Positions 45,299 to 56,229 of a DNA stretch of 64,000 nt are shown here, in pieces; the stretch's first letter is position 1, and every line of letters starts with the position of its first letter. Source of the stretch: Chelonoidis abingdonii (taxonomy: Eukaryota; Chordata; Testudines; Testudinidae); assembly GCF_003597395.2 (NCBI RefSeq), contig NC_133776.1, positions 34,853,298 through 34,917,297 on the forward strand. Reading direction: 5' to 3'. The translations under genes and the position numbers were made by a program. Under the pieces are notes generated by a model that saw only the letters and a list, made by a program, of their open reading frames with translations, searched no databases and had not been told where the DNA came from.

Positions 45299-47046
45299 GA
45301 CGTGGGGCAGGCAGGGAGTTGGGGCATGGGAGGGGGTGTGATGTGCAGGCTCTGGGAGGGATTTTGAGTGAGTGAGGGGACTCAGGGCAGTGGGTTGGGC
45401 GCAGAGTGTCAGATCTGGGGGTTGCTCACCTTGGGTGGCTACCCGCAAGTGATCCCTGTTCTGGCTGCTCCTAACCACTGCACCATCCTTCTTTTCAACA
45501 GCATCACATTAGCCACTCATCTCTCCCTGATACTCTCCAGTAGGACCCTCTGATCTCTCCTCTGTCTCCCCACATAATCCCCTAGTGATTCCCTCCGACG
45601 TCCTTGTCCCCCAAGTCCTCCCTTACCTAGTCTACACAGAATTACAGGATTCACACATCTAACAACCTCTCTTCTGGGCCCAACTGCCATCGAACTTAAT
45701 CTTTCCTGATCTGAGACTTGCACAGTGCTGCACGAACAGCACTTCTGACTCATGACATAACTGACTTAAAAAAAATAAAGCTTCATCACCTGTTACTAAA
45801 GTAGTGGATTTAATTACTGACAGACAGCTCGAATTATACTGATGCCTGCTATAAAGGGAAGGGTTTTGTTCCTCACGAGGAGATTCTGCTGAGAGATCAG
45901 TGAGATCCCAAACTGAAAATAACTACAAGAGCCAACCTTTTGTAAAGGAAATGATCTCGGTTCTTATAGAATCCCCCTGTTGGGACTTCCACTTGCACCA
46001 GTCTCTGATGTAGTAAGTTTGTAGCTAGAGCTGGTTGAATTATTCATAGTGAATAATCTGTCCAATGAATTTAGCTCTATTTTATATTTCTGCAGTTGCC
46101 TTCGCTCTGGAGTCCAATACCCTTAGTCATACAGAACAGTACCAGTCACTGAAGTCAAAGAAGCTACTCGTGGAGCAAGGTGCTTCCCAAAATGGGTAAG
46201 GGTATCAGAATCTGCTCCATAGCTCTTGGAAGCTGTTCACCCAGTAAATTCCATCTTGTGGGGGGTGACATGATTTGTGGAATGTGTCTATGTACAGATT
46301 ATGAATTATGTTTGAGACTATGAACTCTCTGTATGTTTGAGCTCTTAAAATTATCTATACGGTATTGTTGCCTCATACTGTTTGTGCTAAGGAGACAGGG
46401 ATGTCACCTGTCTGTCTCTGAATAGGATGGCTGTGAGAGACCATCAACACCTGAAAAGAGCTTGCCTAAACACAATAATAGGATGGCTGCAGCCTAGCTG
46501 AAACCAGTTTTCTCCAGCTTGTCTGCAGAGAGCTAGGGTGTTAAGGAGTAGAAAAATTTCTAGAAGGGGACAAAGAGGTGTTAGATCAGGGGTTTAAAAA
46601 CACAAACAGAGGAAATAAAAATGGGTAAATAGGGGACCTGTTGAGTGCAGGACCAGCCCAAGCTAAGGGAAAATGGCTACGGGGCAGAAAAGAGACTCCA
46701 GGATTTAGAAGAGGAGCCTGACCTGGAGGAGTGAAATCCTGAAGAGAGGACCTGGAACCTTGAAAAAAACTAACCTAAAGCGAAAGAACACTCCAGAGTG
46801 GTGAGGAGAATGAGGTGGGGAATGGCATGTTGTACGTGTTCATTGTTTTACCTAGCTCTGTATACGCCTTATACTGGCTAAAGTACAGAGCAATTGTTTT
46901 AGAAAACCTTTTGCAAAGTTTGTGTCTATTTGTTTCAACTATCATGTGTCCCTGAAGGGGTAAACTAGAAACCAGGGTGCTCACAAGAGTGGAACTCTGG
47001 AAAAGAGTGTGCTTAAACTACTGGTAGTCTATCCTTCTCATTGTTA
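45299..47046. other. Unassigned spacer
   Basis: No gene is recognised. The segment 46246-47040 has the feel of a decayed LTR or ERV-derived sequence ('aactctggaaaagagtgtgcttaaactactgg') but I could not find ends or a TSD. Confidence 0.4.
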
Positions 47047-47895
47047 AGGTAAATAGATTGAACTCCTTGAGTCAACCACTACAAGGTAGGTTTTCTAATC
47101 TTAATCATTCTCGTGGCTCTTCTCTGAACCCTTGCCAATTTATCAACATCCTTCTTGAAACGGACACAGTAGTCCAGCAGCAGTTGCACCAGTACAAAAT
47201 ACATAGTGAAATAACCTCTTCACTCCTACTTGAGATTCTCCTGCTTATTCACTGAAGGATCACATTACCCCTTTTTGCCACAGAATCACCCTGGGGCTCA
47301 TGGTCAGCTCATTATTTACCAGGATCCCCAACTCTTTTTCAGAATCACTCCTTTGCAGGATAAAGCCTCCAATCCTGTAGTACAGCCTACGTTGTTTGTT
47401 CCGAGATCTATACATTTACATTTTGCAATACTAAAACACTTATTGTTTGCTTGAGCCCAGTTTACCAAATGATCCAGATAATTCTGAATCAGCGACCTGT
47501 CCTCCTGATTATTTACCACCCCCCCCAATTTTTGTGTCATCTGCAAACTTTATCAGTGACAATTTTATGTTTTTTCCTCTTATATTATAATTAATTCAAA
47601 TGTTAAATAGTGTAGGGCCAAAAGCCAATCCCTGGGGGCCCCACTAGAAACTCACCTGTTCAGTGATGCTTCCCCATTTACAACTACATTTTGAGACCCA
47701 TCAATTAGTCAGCTTTTAATCCATTTAATGTCTACCATGTTAATTTTATACCATTCTAATTTTTTTAATCAAAATGTCATGCAGTAACCGGGTCCAATAG
47801 ATCACAGAAATCTACGTATGCTACATCAACACTATTACCTTTATCAATCAAACTTGTAATTTCATCAAAGATGATATCACTACAATCCGTTGCAC
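47047..47895 (-). pseudogene. CR1 LINE ORF2, reverse-transcriptase part, decayed
   Basis: Read on the minus strand from 47895, VDVAYVDF (about 47803-47830) matches reverse-transcriptase motif A. FADD (47536-47547) is the catalytic YADD-type box. Downstream come EDRSLIQNYLDHLVNWA and a C-terminal LDYCVRFKKDVDKLARVQRRATRM, typical of CR1 ORF2. Several stops, a frameshift at the C run near 47520-47526 and loss of the intervening segment make it non-functional. The 47316-47546 open frame is the intact piece of this gene. Confidence 0.85.
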
Positions 47896-48084
47896 ATTCA
47901 CATCACTCCTAGAAATCTCTTTCACAGCTTATTAGTAATTTTTTAAAAACTTGCATTTACAATTAAGAAATAAAACTGAAAAGGCTGGAGGGCAGATGAG
48001 GACACTTTTACATGAGACAAAACCTCCTCTAATTGGGACTAACAAGATGGGTGCCAGTCATCATCCTGACACCTTTCCCTATAT

Positions 48085-48291
48085 CAGAGGGGTAGCCGTG
48101 TTAGTCTGGATCTGTAAAAGAAGCAAAGAGTTCTGTGGCACCTTATAGACTAACAGACGTATTGGAACATGAACTTTCATGGGTGAATACTCACTTCGTC
48201 GGATGCATGGGACAAAGTGGGTATTCACCCACGAAAGCTTATGCTCCAATATGTCTGTTAGTCTATAAGTGCCACAGGACTCTTTGCTACG
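48085..48291. mobile_element. Penelope-like insertion with inverted 5' part, 10-bp TSD
   Basis: TTCCCTATAT flanks both sides (48075-48084 and 48292-48301). The left part is the unit on the minus strand, starting at its 3' end ('cagaggggtagcc') and running to its 'gcatccgacgaag' head near 48205. The right part repeats the head on the plus strand ('gacaaagtgggtattcacccacgaaag') through 'tctgttagtctataag' to 'ctctttgct'. This is the mirror image of the insertion at 28988-29167, again with an intact 3' end and an inverted 5' segment. Confidence 0.65.
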
Positions 48292-48301
48292 TTCCCTATA
48301 T

Positions 48302-49447
48302 GTAAGTCTCCTGCCATCCACACTTAGTCTGCTTTTTCCTTTGGTCCCTCGGCTCTGAACCTGCAACTGAAAGCATGTGGCTGGACTAATGCATTGGTGC
48401 AAAGCCCCTTAAAATAAGGGGGGGGCACCACATGGGTGCAGCAATCTGCTCATACAATATCAATTTCAGGATTGCTGCCTGGAAATGCAAACACCCTTTG
48501 GTTTGGACAAGATCTTCCTATACGCCTGCCTCTTTTTCATTTGGGGGCAGAAAAACGATAACAAGAAAGTTATAGTAATGCCAGAGAAATTCTAACAGTC
48601 TTTCATTATGTATGCAAGCTGAGAAAAACATATTAATGTATATTATAACCGAACTTGGGTTATTTGTGATTAATTTACAATTAGTCACAAAAGTGAGTTT
48701 TTGAAATAAATTGCTGAGTTTAAAGTATTTGGGGTAGTGTTTCAGATTGCCTAAATGGACTAAATTTAGTGGGCCAAATGTATTCCCTGGATAACTCTAC
48801 TGAGGTCAATGAAGTTACACTGTGGCTGCATTTGCCCCACAATAGCTACTTGGTCGCACTTAAAAAATAATCATGAGGACAAACATCAAAATCCATCATC
48901 TTTCACAGCCCAGGAAAGGCACCCAAGTGTAAAACCCTCTCAGTCAGGAAATCAAATTCCTGCAAGGAGGTAGAGCTCCAGAGTCTGAAATGTCTCCTTT
49001 TTGTCAATACACTGCAGAGTACTAGCTTTGTTAGCTCACAGCATCACATCTAGTAGCTAATGTGCATATTCAGACAAAGATCTTCAATACCCTAGCATCA
49101 AATGGAGAAATTTCTGTTAAAGAACTAGCTTTACTTAGCTCTGCTTGTGTGTCACACATAAAAGCTAAGAAGATCAATTAAAATGTCTGTGGCTCCTCTT
49201 GAACAGATAATTACACCATGCTAATGAAATATATGCCCTGGACTGGATGGAGTTGATATGTTTGGTGTGACATTAGTAACTGAACTATGGGTCTAGCTGG
49301 AACAGAACTGTGAGCAGAACGCTTTATGCTATGCTACTACCCTACTCTAAGACATGTATTTACACATCAGCCCACATAGTGGCACAGTAGATTAAGAAAT
49401 CGCTCTGCAGTTAAATGGCAACGGCTTCTTTCATGGATTTGAGATGG
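48302..49447. other. Unassigned spacer
   Basis: No gene or delimitable repeat was recognised. Near 48765-48840 there is a decayed foldback repeat core. Confidence 0.5.
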
Positions 49448-49452
49448 GTGGG

Positions 49453-50564
49453 TGTGATGTTCCCCTTTGGTGTTGTCTGGACTGGTGATCTGCTAGGTCA
49501 CTCCAGTCCTTGACTCTGGGAGCCAGCCTTACCCTGCTGTTCTGTGAGAACCCCCACTCCTGGGCTGTTCACACACAGTGTCTGGCATGTAAGCTGCTCC
49601 CAGCTACTTGCAAGCGAATGACACTAGCCAATATCTCCAGTCCCAGACACAACCCTAGGAACCTCTGTCTTGCAGTGTCCAGTCATGCCCACTGGATACT
49701 GCAAGCTTATATGAGTTCGTCAATTTAACAAAGAAATTGATATGTACCAGGCTTGTTATCCCAAAGGGAGTCTCTGACACGCTTCAAACCAAATGCACTG
49801 CTTCAGGTAGAGTAAACAAACACATTTATTAACTACAAAGATAGATTTTAAGTGACATTAAGTGACAAGCAAAAAGTCAGAGTGGTTACCAAAATAAAAT
49901 AAAAGATAAGCACGCAGTCTAAATTCTCACTCTATTAGACTAGACAACATCTAGATTAAGCAATTTTTCTCACCCCAGTGGATATTGCAGTCCTTAATAT
50001 ACAAGCTTGTTCCTTAAACCTGGGCCAATCTCCTCTGTTGGAGTCTTGTCTTCTTCTCAGTATCTTAGTTGCTTGCAGCAAAGGTGGGGGTGAGCGAAGG
50101 GCCCCGTATGTGTCCACTTTGTCTGTTTTATACCCTCAGTCCATGTGCTTGTGGAACACAAGTCCAGGCATATCTGGGGGGCATTGCTAAGTCTCTCCAA
50201 GCAAGGATGAGCAATTCCCCTGGTGTGGCCTCATGCAGGTGAGTCATTGCATTGTAGCTCCCTTACTGGACAATGATTGTTGATGGGTTGTTTGACACTC
50301 TGCCTGGGTGTCGATTACTTTCCTTGCTGTTGCCTCTGGGGAACTAATATCTGGCTGATTCCCCAATTTACCACCATACAACATAATTCTCACAACTTCA
50401 TATGCATTAATAATACATATATATGGATAGAGGAATGACTTTCAGAAAATCATAACATTTCCCCTGATAGCTTACAAGGCATACTTCATATTTAAGATCA
50501 CAATTATATGAAAATGAGGAATATGGGGGTTACAGTACACTCCCCCAAGGTATAGAATGTCACA
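49453..50564 (-). mobile_element. Solo LTR, 5-bp TSD (GTGGG)
   Basis: GTGGG lies at 49448-49452 and 50565-50569. The plus strand starts TGTGATGTTCCCC and ends AATGTCACA. The minus strand therefore opens TGTGACATT and continues 'cataccttgggggagtg' style sequence. It is a 1.1-kb LTR with no internal region nearby. It is a different family from the TGTCATAA LTRs. Confidence 0.9.
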
Positions 50565-50818
50565 GTGGGAGCCTAATCAAAGCCCACTGTATGTCGCAGA
50601 GTGCATTGTTGTGGTTTTATAGGCAGACGGCTTCTCTTGCACCCCCTCTACTAAACATGCCACAAAACACCCAATACTTACCTTAGATGTCTTCAAGTCA
50701 TGCTCCTTATTCGGTGACCCCTACTGAGACTGGGTGATCCTCTTTGTTCCCCTCCAGGTCCACAGTGGGCACCAGTGAAGAGATCTGTTCCCTACATGTA
50801 CTTTAGAGGGAGGGCCAC

Positions 50819-51658
50819 TGTCATAAATAGATAGCTAAGGGTTAATGTTTCTTTTACCTGCAAAGGGAACCAAACACCTGACCAGAGCCAACTCAGGAAA
50901 CTGGATTTTTAAAGCAGGGGAGGACCTCTGGAGGGGTTTGGCTTTATCTGTGTCTTTTTGTTTCTTTCGTCTATGAGAGAACAACTTTTCTTTCTATCTC
51001 CAAGCTTCTTTCTACCTTCTGTTACCAAGTTGTAAGTACAAAAGGAAAGCAATAGGGTTATATGTTAGTTGTATTTACATGTGTGTACTGCTGGACTGGT
51101 TTAACTGCTATGCTTCTGAATCAGACTGTTTATCCTATTTCTTATGAGCAAGCACCTGTATTGATTCTTGAATGCAGAGTTTAGATTTATATGTATTTTC
51201 TTTCTTTTTATATAAGTTTCTTTTTAAACCTGGTTGAGATTTTGGTTTCTCTGGTTAAAGCTACGTCCGAAGGGAGGGAGAAAATCTCTTTGGTCTTAGC
51301 TTGACTAGGTTTGAATGCATAGCCTCAGGGGATGAAGAAGGGGGGAGGTAAATTGCCCTTGCTGGTTTGCATTCAAGGAGTTTAGTACAGCATCGCTCAG
51401 GCTAACCCAGGGAGGGGAAGCTGGGATGAGATACACGAGGAGACAAGGGAGGAGCTTGTTTTCCCGTGTGGAGACTCAGGGGTCTGGTCTTGGGGATCCC
51501 CCAGGGAAAGGTTTGGGGGAGACCTGAGAGTTATCAGGGCTCTGAATCTGATTGTGGCAGCGAGAAAGACCACAAGCGGTAATTTAAGCTTGGAGGTTTC
51601 TTGTTAGCTTCTCAGTTTATGAACGCTAAGGTTCAAATCTGAGTAGGAGGCTATCAGA
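50819..51658 (+). mobile_element. Solo LTR, TGTCATAA family, 5-bp TSD (GCCAC)
   Basis: GCCAC lies at 50814-50818 and 51659-51663. The LTR starts TGTCATAAATAGATAGC and ends GGCTATCAGA. The final bases are mutated from the expected TATGACA. It has shared blocks with 36659-37530 on the opposite strand. An A/T-rich TATATAAG-type stretch lies near 51220. Confidence 0.9.
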
Positions 51659-51663
51659 GCCAC

Positions 51664-54430
51664 AGCCCTGCCCAGACTTCTAAAGATCCTGGAATTCAGG
51701 ATATACCCAGCTCAGGGACAGTGAAGCTCCATTCTCCTTAGAATGGTAGGAATAGAGCCAATGGCGTATTCCTCTCAATTGCATACTAGGAAGGAGACTC
51801 CATAATCCACACTGTATGTTGGATCTGTTGGGATAGTTTTCCATTTGTTTCCATAGCTGCTGTACTAAGTTTTATCTTACTTCCACAGCTGGTTCACTGA
51901 AGCCTAAATTTGATGACCTTCTGCTGTGAAACCCACCAGTTTTCATAGGCTTGCCCTGGATGGAACCGGATGATTGGGAGATGACCAGGAGACTGGCTGA
52001 GCTGCTGGGGTACTCGGAGGTAGGAGGAGGAATACGAAGCATATAATCTCTTTTCTGTATTTACAGCAGGTTGTGAGAGTAGTTTGTCTGTGTGGGGTCG
52101 GGTGTGCCAGTGTTGTTCATTTAGAGACTTTTGACCTATTTATTATAATTAGGGCCCTTCATTTTCAGTCTTTATTTAATTTTTCCTGGGAATTTATCAG
52201 TGTTTATTAATACAACAAAAAACAGATGAAAATCAATAGAAAACACTATTAATAATTTTACTGGGTAAATATTTTTGTGGATGGAAGGATGGGGAAAAAA
52301 GTATTCAGTAGATTAATGCTTTCATGAATGGAATTCAATGTGGTTTGCTGCAGAACTAAAAGAGAACTGAAAAAAGTCACCTCTGAATTTAAGAAAACAA
52401 TCTCTCTCTAATTCCCAAACTAAACTTTTCATTTGAATAAACAGTTTACTGTTATAGACTAAGAACTATTAGCTTATAAATATTTACATTTAATACTTGG
52501 GCCACACCCTTTGCAGCACATACACTCAACTTCATCCTTTTTTCCTATTTTTGTTTTTTTTAAACTTTCAAATACTTTTTTGTGTTCTGAAATGTATTTT
52601 GGTACCGATTGTTGTTTTCTTCCCATTTTAGTGTGTCAGATCTTTAAACCATTCTCTACTAACATCTTGAAATGTGTACGTGGTGGGCATGAGATTGATA
52701 AATACATTCAGATGCGCACGCACTTCAGAGCTTGAACGTATGCCTGTTTATTTATTGTGCGTGTCTTCTAAATTAACACATAGCCTTACTTCAACAGGCA
52801 GCTTTGCATATACACACAGACTAATGTATTATCGTAATGCATATCAAATGCAATATATTGTATTTTCGTAATAAAACAAGCTATTTTTATATATTTGAAT
52901 GATACAAAAGTAGAGTGAAAATTGGAAAAAAACAAATACTTTTTGTAAAACCCAGGATTTTTTTAGTAAAAATTATAATATATTTATCCAGCTCAAACTA
53001 GATAAACATAATGGTTCAGCTAGGTTTTATCTGGAGTCATTTTCTGAAGCCCTCACTCATATTGAGTGGAGCTGGTCCAATTTTCTACGCAATTTTTATT
53101 TTGGAAAAAACAAACAAACAAAACAAAACCCACAAAAAAACTGACCAGAAAAATGTTGAAAAAAATGAATCCCCTCTCCCAGTGCTAATGTAGCATCCTG
53201 CTCAGTTCCACTAAAGATAGAGACATCACAGGTGGTGTAAAGCATTACTCAACAGACTCCAGTCCTTTGAATTTTGTTGTTTATTCTGACCCAAAAGCCA
53301 AAGCAAGATTCTGGGTGTACAAAATCAACTCACATTGTAATCTGTTCAAAGGTTCTGTAAAGATGAACCAAAATTATCCCATTTCTGATGCATCCAGCAT
53401 CAAAACACCCTTTTTGCCTGCAAGCCATTCTCACAGATCTCTATTTTCTGCACCTGAAATAATTTTTAAATAATAAACATTACAAGTGAATCCTCTAGGT
53501 GGAGCTAAATCCATATTAACCACTACTCTATCTTTGAAGAAGCACAATGAAAAAGGATACTTTTAGCTTTCAATTAGTGTATTTGTGAATTAAAGCTCCA
53601 AATCTAGAGGCTGTGTGTCCTTTCAGTATTTATATATTCATAGGTACACTTATAGTCCTCCTTACTGTATTAATGAAAAGTAAAGGGCTAAGTTCTGCTC
53701 TTAGTTGCATAGACATAACTCCCATTGAAACTTAATGCAGAATTTGTTCCACTATGTGAAATGAGTGTGGTTGTTTCAGTCGAGTTTCCAAGGGACTGAT
53801 TCATTCATAGGAATGAAATGTTATGTTGGATGGTGCTCATAGCTGCAATCAGGTGAGTCTTTAATCCAGACACAATGACAGATCTTGTTAAAGTCAGTGC
53901 ATGTGCCAATCATTCTTTCAGATTCAAATGCAAAGAGCAATTAAACCCCTTATATAGCAGAGACAGTATAAACAATGGAGGGACTGCCCAAGGCTCATGT
54001 CAGGTCAGAGCTATGTTGAGTGGATTGACGGGGATCTCTGACTGCAAGCAGGGTGCTAGGATATTGGTTTTGCAGCCTGTGTGTGTTTAAAGGCAGAAAG
54101 CTTTGCAGGAGTTATGAGCTGTGGGTCCCCAAGAAGAAAGAGAAGGAGTGAGCTTTTGGGCGCAGAGCTTGCTGGAGTTGCAGAAGTTCAGATTTTTGAG
54201 CAAGGAAACTAATTGCCTGCTGTTATTTGTTTCTACTGTGTTCAGGGAAACGTTTTGTATTACTTTTGTAAATAAAAAAGATTATATCAAAGAACATAAC
54301 TTACTTGTAAGATCAATTTCTCATCCTAACAAAAACAACCCTGCAAGTCCCTGAATACTGGTGAAGTGTTTGGGCCACAGAGGCAACAGAAAGATGTAGG
54401 CAGTAAAATTATGTGGACTTCTAGTCTAGA
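51664..54430. other. Unassigned AT-rich spacer
   Basis: No gene is recognised. The tract 53820-54360 has promoter-like 'ccttatatagcagag' and an AATAAA near 54272 in LTR-like order on the plus strand, but no ends or TSD could be found. The tract 52140-53000 is strongly AT-rich. Confidence 0.4.
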
Positions 54431-54650
54431 TGTATCTAGTATTCAGAGCAAGGAATTGGGTTCTGTTTTCTAGTCCCAACTATGGTAACAACTCCACCAA
54501 TTTAGGTAAATCAGTTTGTTCCTTGTTTATCCATTTGTAGCATAAGTATATGGATACTTCTCATCAGGTACTGTTAGTCTGAAGGTGCTTAATTCATGTT
54601 TGTAAAAGTGCTCTGAGATCCTTGAGTGAAAAAAGTGTGACATAAATTAA
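54431..54650 (-). mobile_element. MIR-like SINE, decayed
   Basis: 'ttgggttctgttttctagtcccaac...aatcagtttgttccttgtttatccatttgtag...' followed by 'gtgctctgagatccttgagtg' and 'gtgacataaatta' follows the reverse-strand order of the amniote MIR-type SINE (..CTCAGTTTCCCCATCTGTAAA.. then GCTTTGAGATCC..). Confidence 0.6.
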
Positions 54651-55443
54651 CATAATTTGAGACAATCACCTAAAAGGCTTCACTTCTGGGTTTACATTGT
54701 ATACAGTTGTGTGGTTTCTTCAGATCCCCACATCAGCAGACCTTGGACAGGAGGTGAAGTGGGGCATGAGAGACCAGGGCCTTAGCAATAAGCTGACTTG
54801 TGTAATAAACCCCTTCTGTTTTCACAGGTTTGATTTTTCTCTCTCTCGAGTGGCTTGGCATATACAGTATATAGTGTCAAGCTTAACTCCAGCCACGATG
54901 GTGTCATACAGCGAAAAGTATGTGTGAGGGAGCATCCTCTATTCTTTGATTTCTAACTAAACACAGTCAAAGACTCAGTATGGGAGATTTCCAACACTCT
55001 GGCGTTTAATAGTACAAGAACCCGTTCTTTACTGAAAAGACCAGGAGCTTTGATTTTCTGCCTGACTTGCCAGCATTTTCTTATTACATCTGCCTCAGTG
55101 ACATAAAAGCGTGGTGGGGAAGGGAATACTGCTCACATTTTATAAAAAGGAATGATCTCCATTTTATTAAGGCGCTGCTTTTAAGTGTAAGATGATACTG
55201 TAGATATGATGCCTGGATTTTTTTGCCCAAATTAATCGGATAAAACACATTCGCAGCAAGGGATCAATATCTTAGGTAAGTATGGAAAAGGACAACTAAG
55301 GCATTATTTTATTCAATAAAGGCCAGATTCTGATACACTTGTGTTGACGAGTAACTCACTCCTGGCATAGTTCCACTGAAACCGAAGCTTCTGCTTCAAA
55401 AGGAATATGTAGTACTTAAAGACACATTTTACAGAGATATTCC

Positions 55444-55556
55444 TGGCAAAATTCTGCTGCTCTTATTCACTCCAAGACTATTCAAGCAGTTCTATTCATT
55501 TCAATGGGAGTAAGATACTGCTCAGTGTGAATATGGGTGGCAGAATCTAACCCCAA
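55444..55556. repeat. Foldback repeat, decayed
   Basis: 'ctggcaaaattctgctgctcttattcactcc' is mirrored by 'gtgaatatgggtggcagaatct'. The centre is near 'catttcaatggga'. It is of the same class as 13432-13517. Confidence 0.55.
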
Positions 55557-56207
55557 TCTATTGACTTTCAAAGTTCTTTACTGCTTGCTTCATTATTCAG
55601 AACAAATAATATAGAGGTATGGGTGTTACTTTACACGTCAGTCACCTCAGTGAAGTCAATGGGATCACTCACATGAATGCAATTATTTGTGTGCTTAAAT
55701 CTTTGCAGGACTGGGGCCTTACTAGTTGGCACTCCTCTCTCTGAATGAGGAAGTAGTCTGGTAAGTAAGAGGTGACGTTGTGGTCAGGTAGCTAAAATAA
55801 AACTCCATTATCTGATGTGAGAGAAGGGGATTTGTGGGGATTCTAAGTGACAAGGCCTTCCAAGTAAAATCAAAAAATATATAGCATATTTAGCTGACCA
55901 CTGAACGCCAAGAGAATGAGTATATGGGGGATATACAACAGCCCCACCCATAGTGACAGGTGGATACCCTACAGCTTTTCACATCTTCGAACTTGACCGT
56001 CAGACTTAAAAAAAAAATACACATCATTGGCATGTAAATTATGGGGCCAGAATTTTAAAAATGTGTGCACATAAACCCGGATTTGTAGGTCCATAAAGAT
56101 GTGTGGTTTGGAAGTCAAATGTGCACAAAAGTGCATGTTCTTTTGAAAACATGGCCCTATTCTTTGATAGAGACAATCAGGAAAATGAAGAAAGGCAGAA
56201 AAGTGGG

Positions 56208-56229
56208 GAGGAGGAGGAGGAGGAGGAAG
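56208..56229 (+). repeat. (GGA)n microsatellite
   Basis: There are about seven GGA units in a row, part of a longer purine-rich stretch. Confidence 0.9.

Noticed and set aside
49848..49870. Short tandem 'agtgacatta' as a functional repeat
   Set aside because: A trivial duplication inside a solo LTR.
36659..51658. Two TGTCATAA LTRs as the ends of one provirus
   Set aside because: They are in opposite orientation, 13 kb apart, and each has its own different 5-bp TSD.
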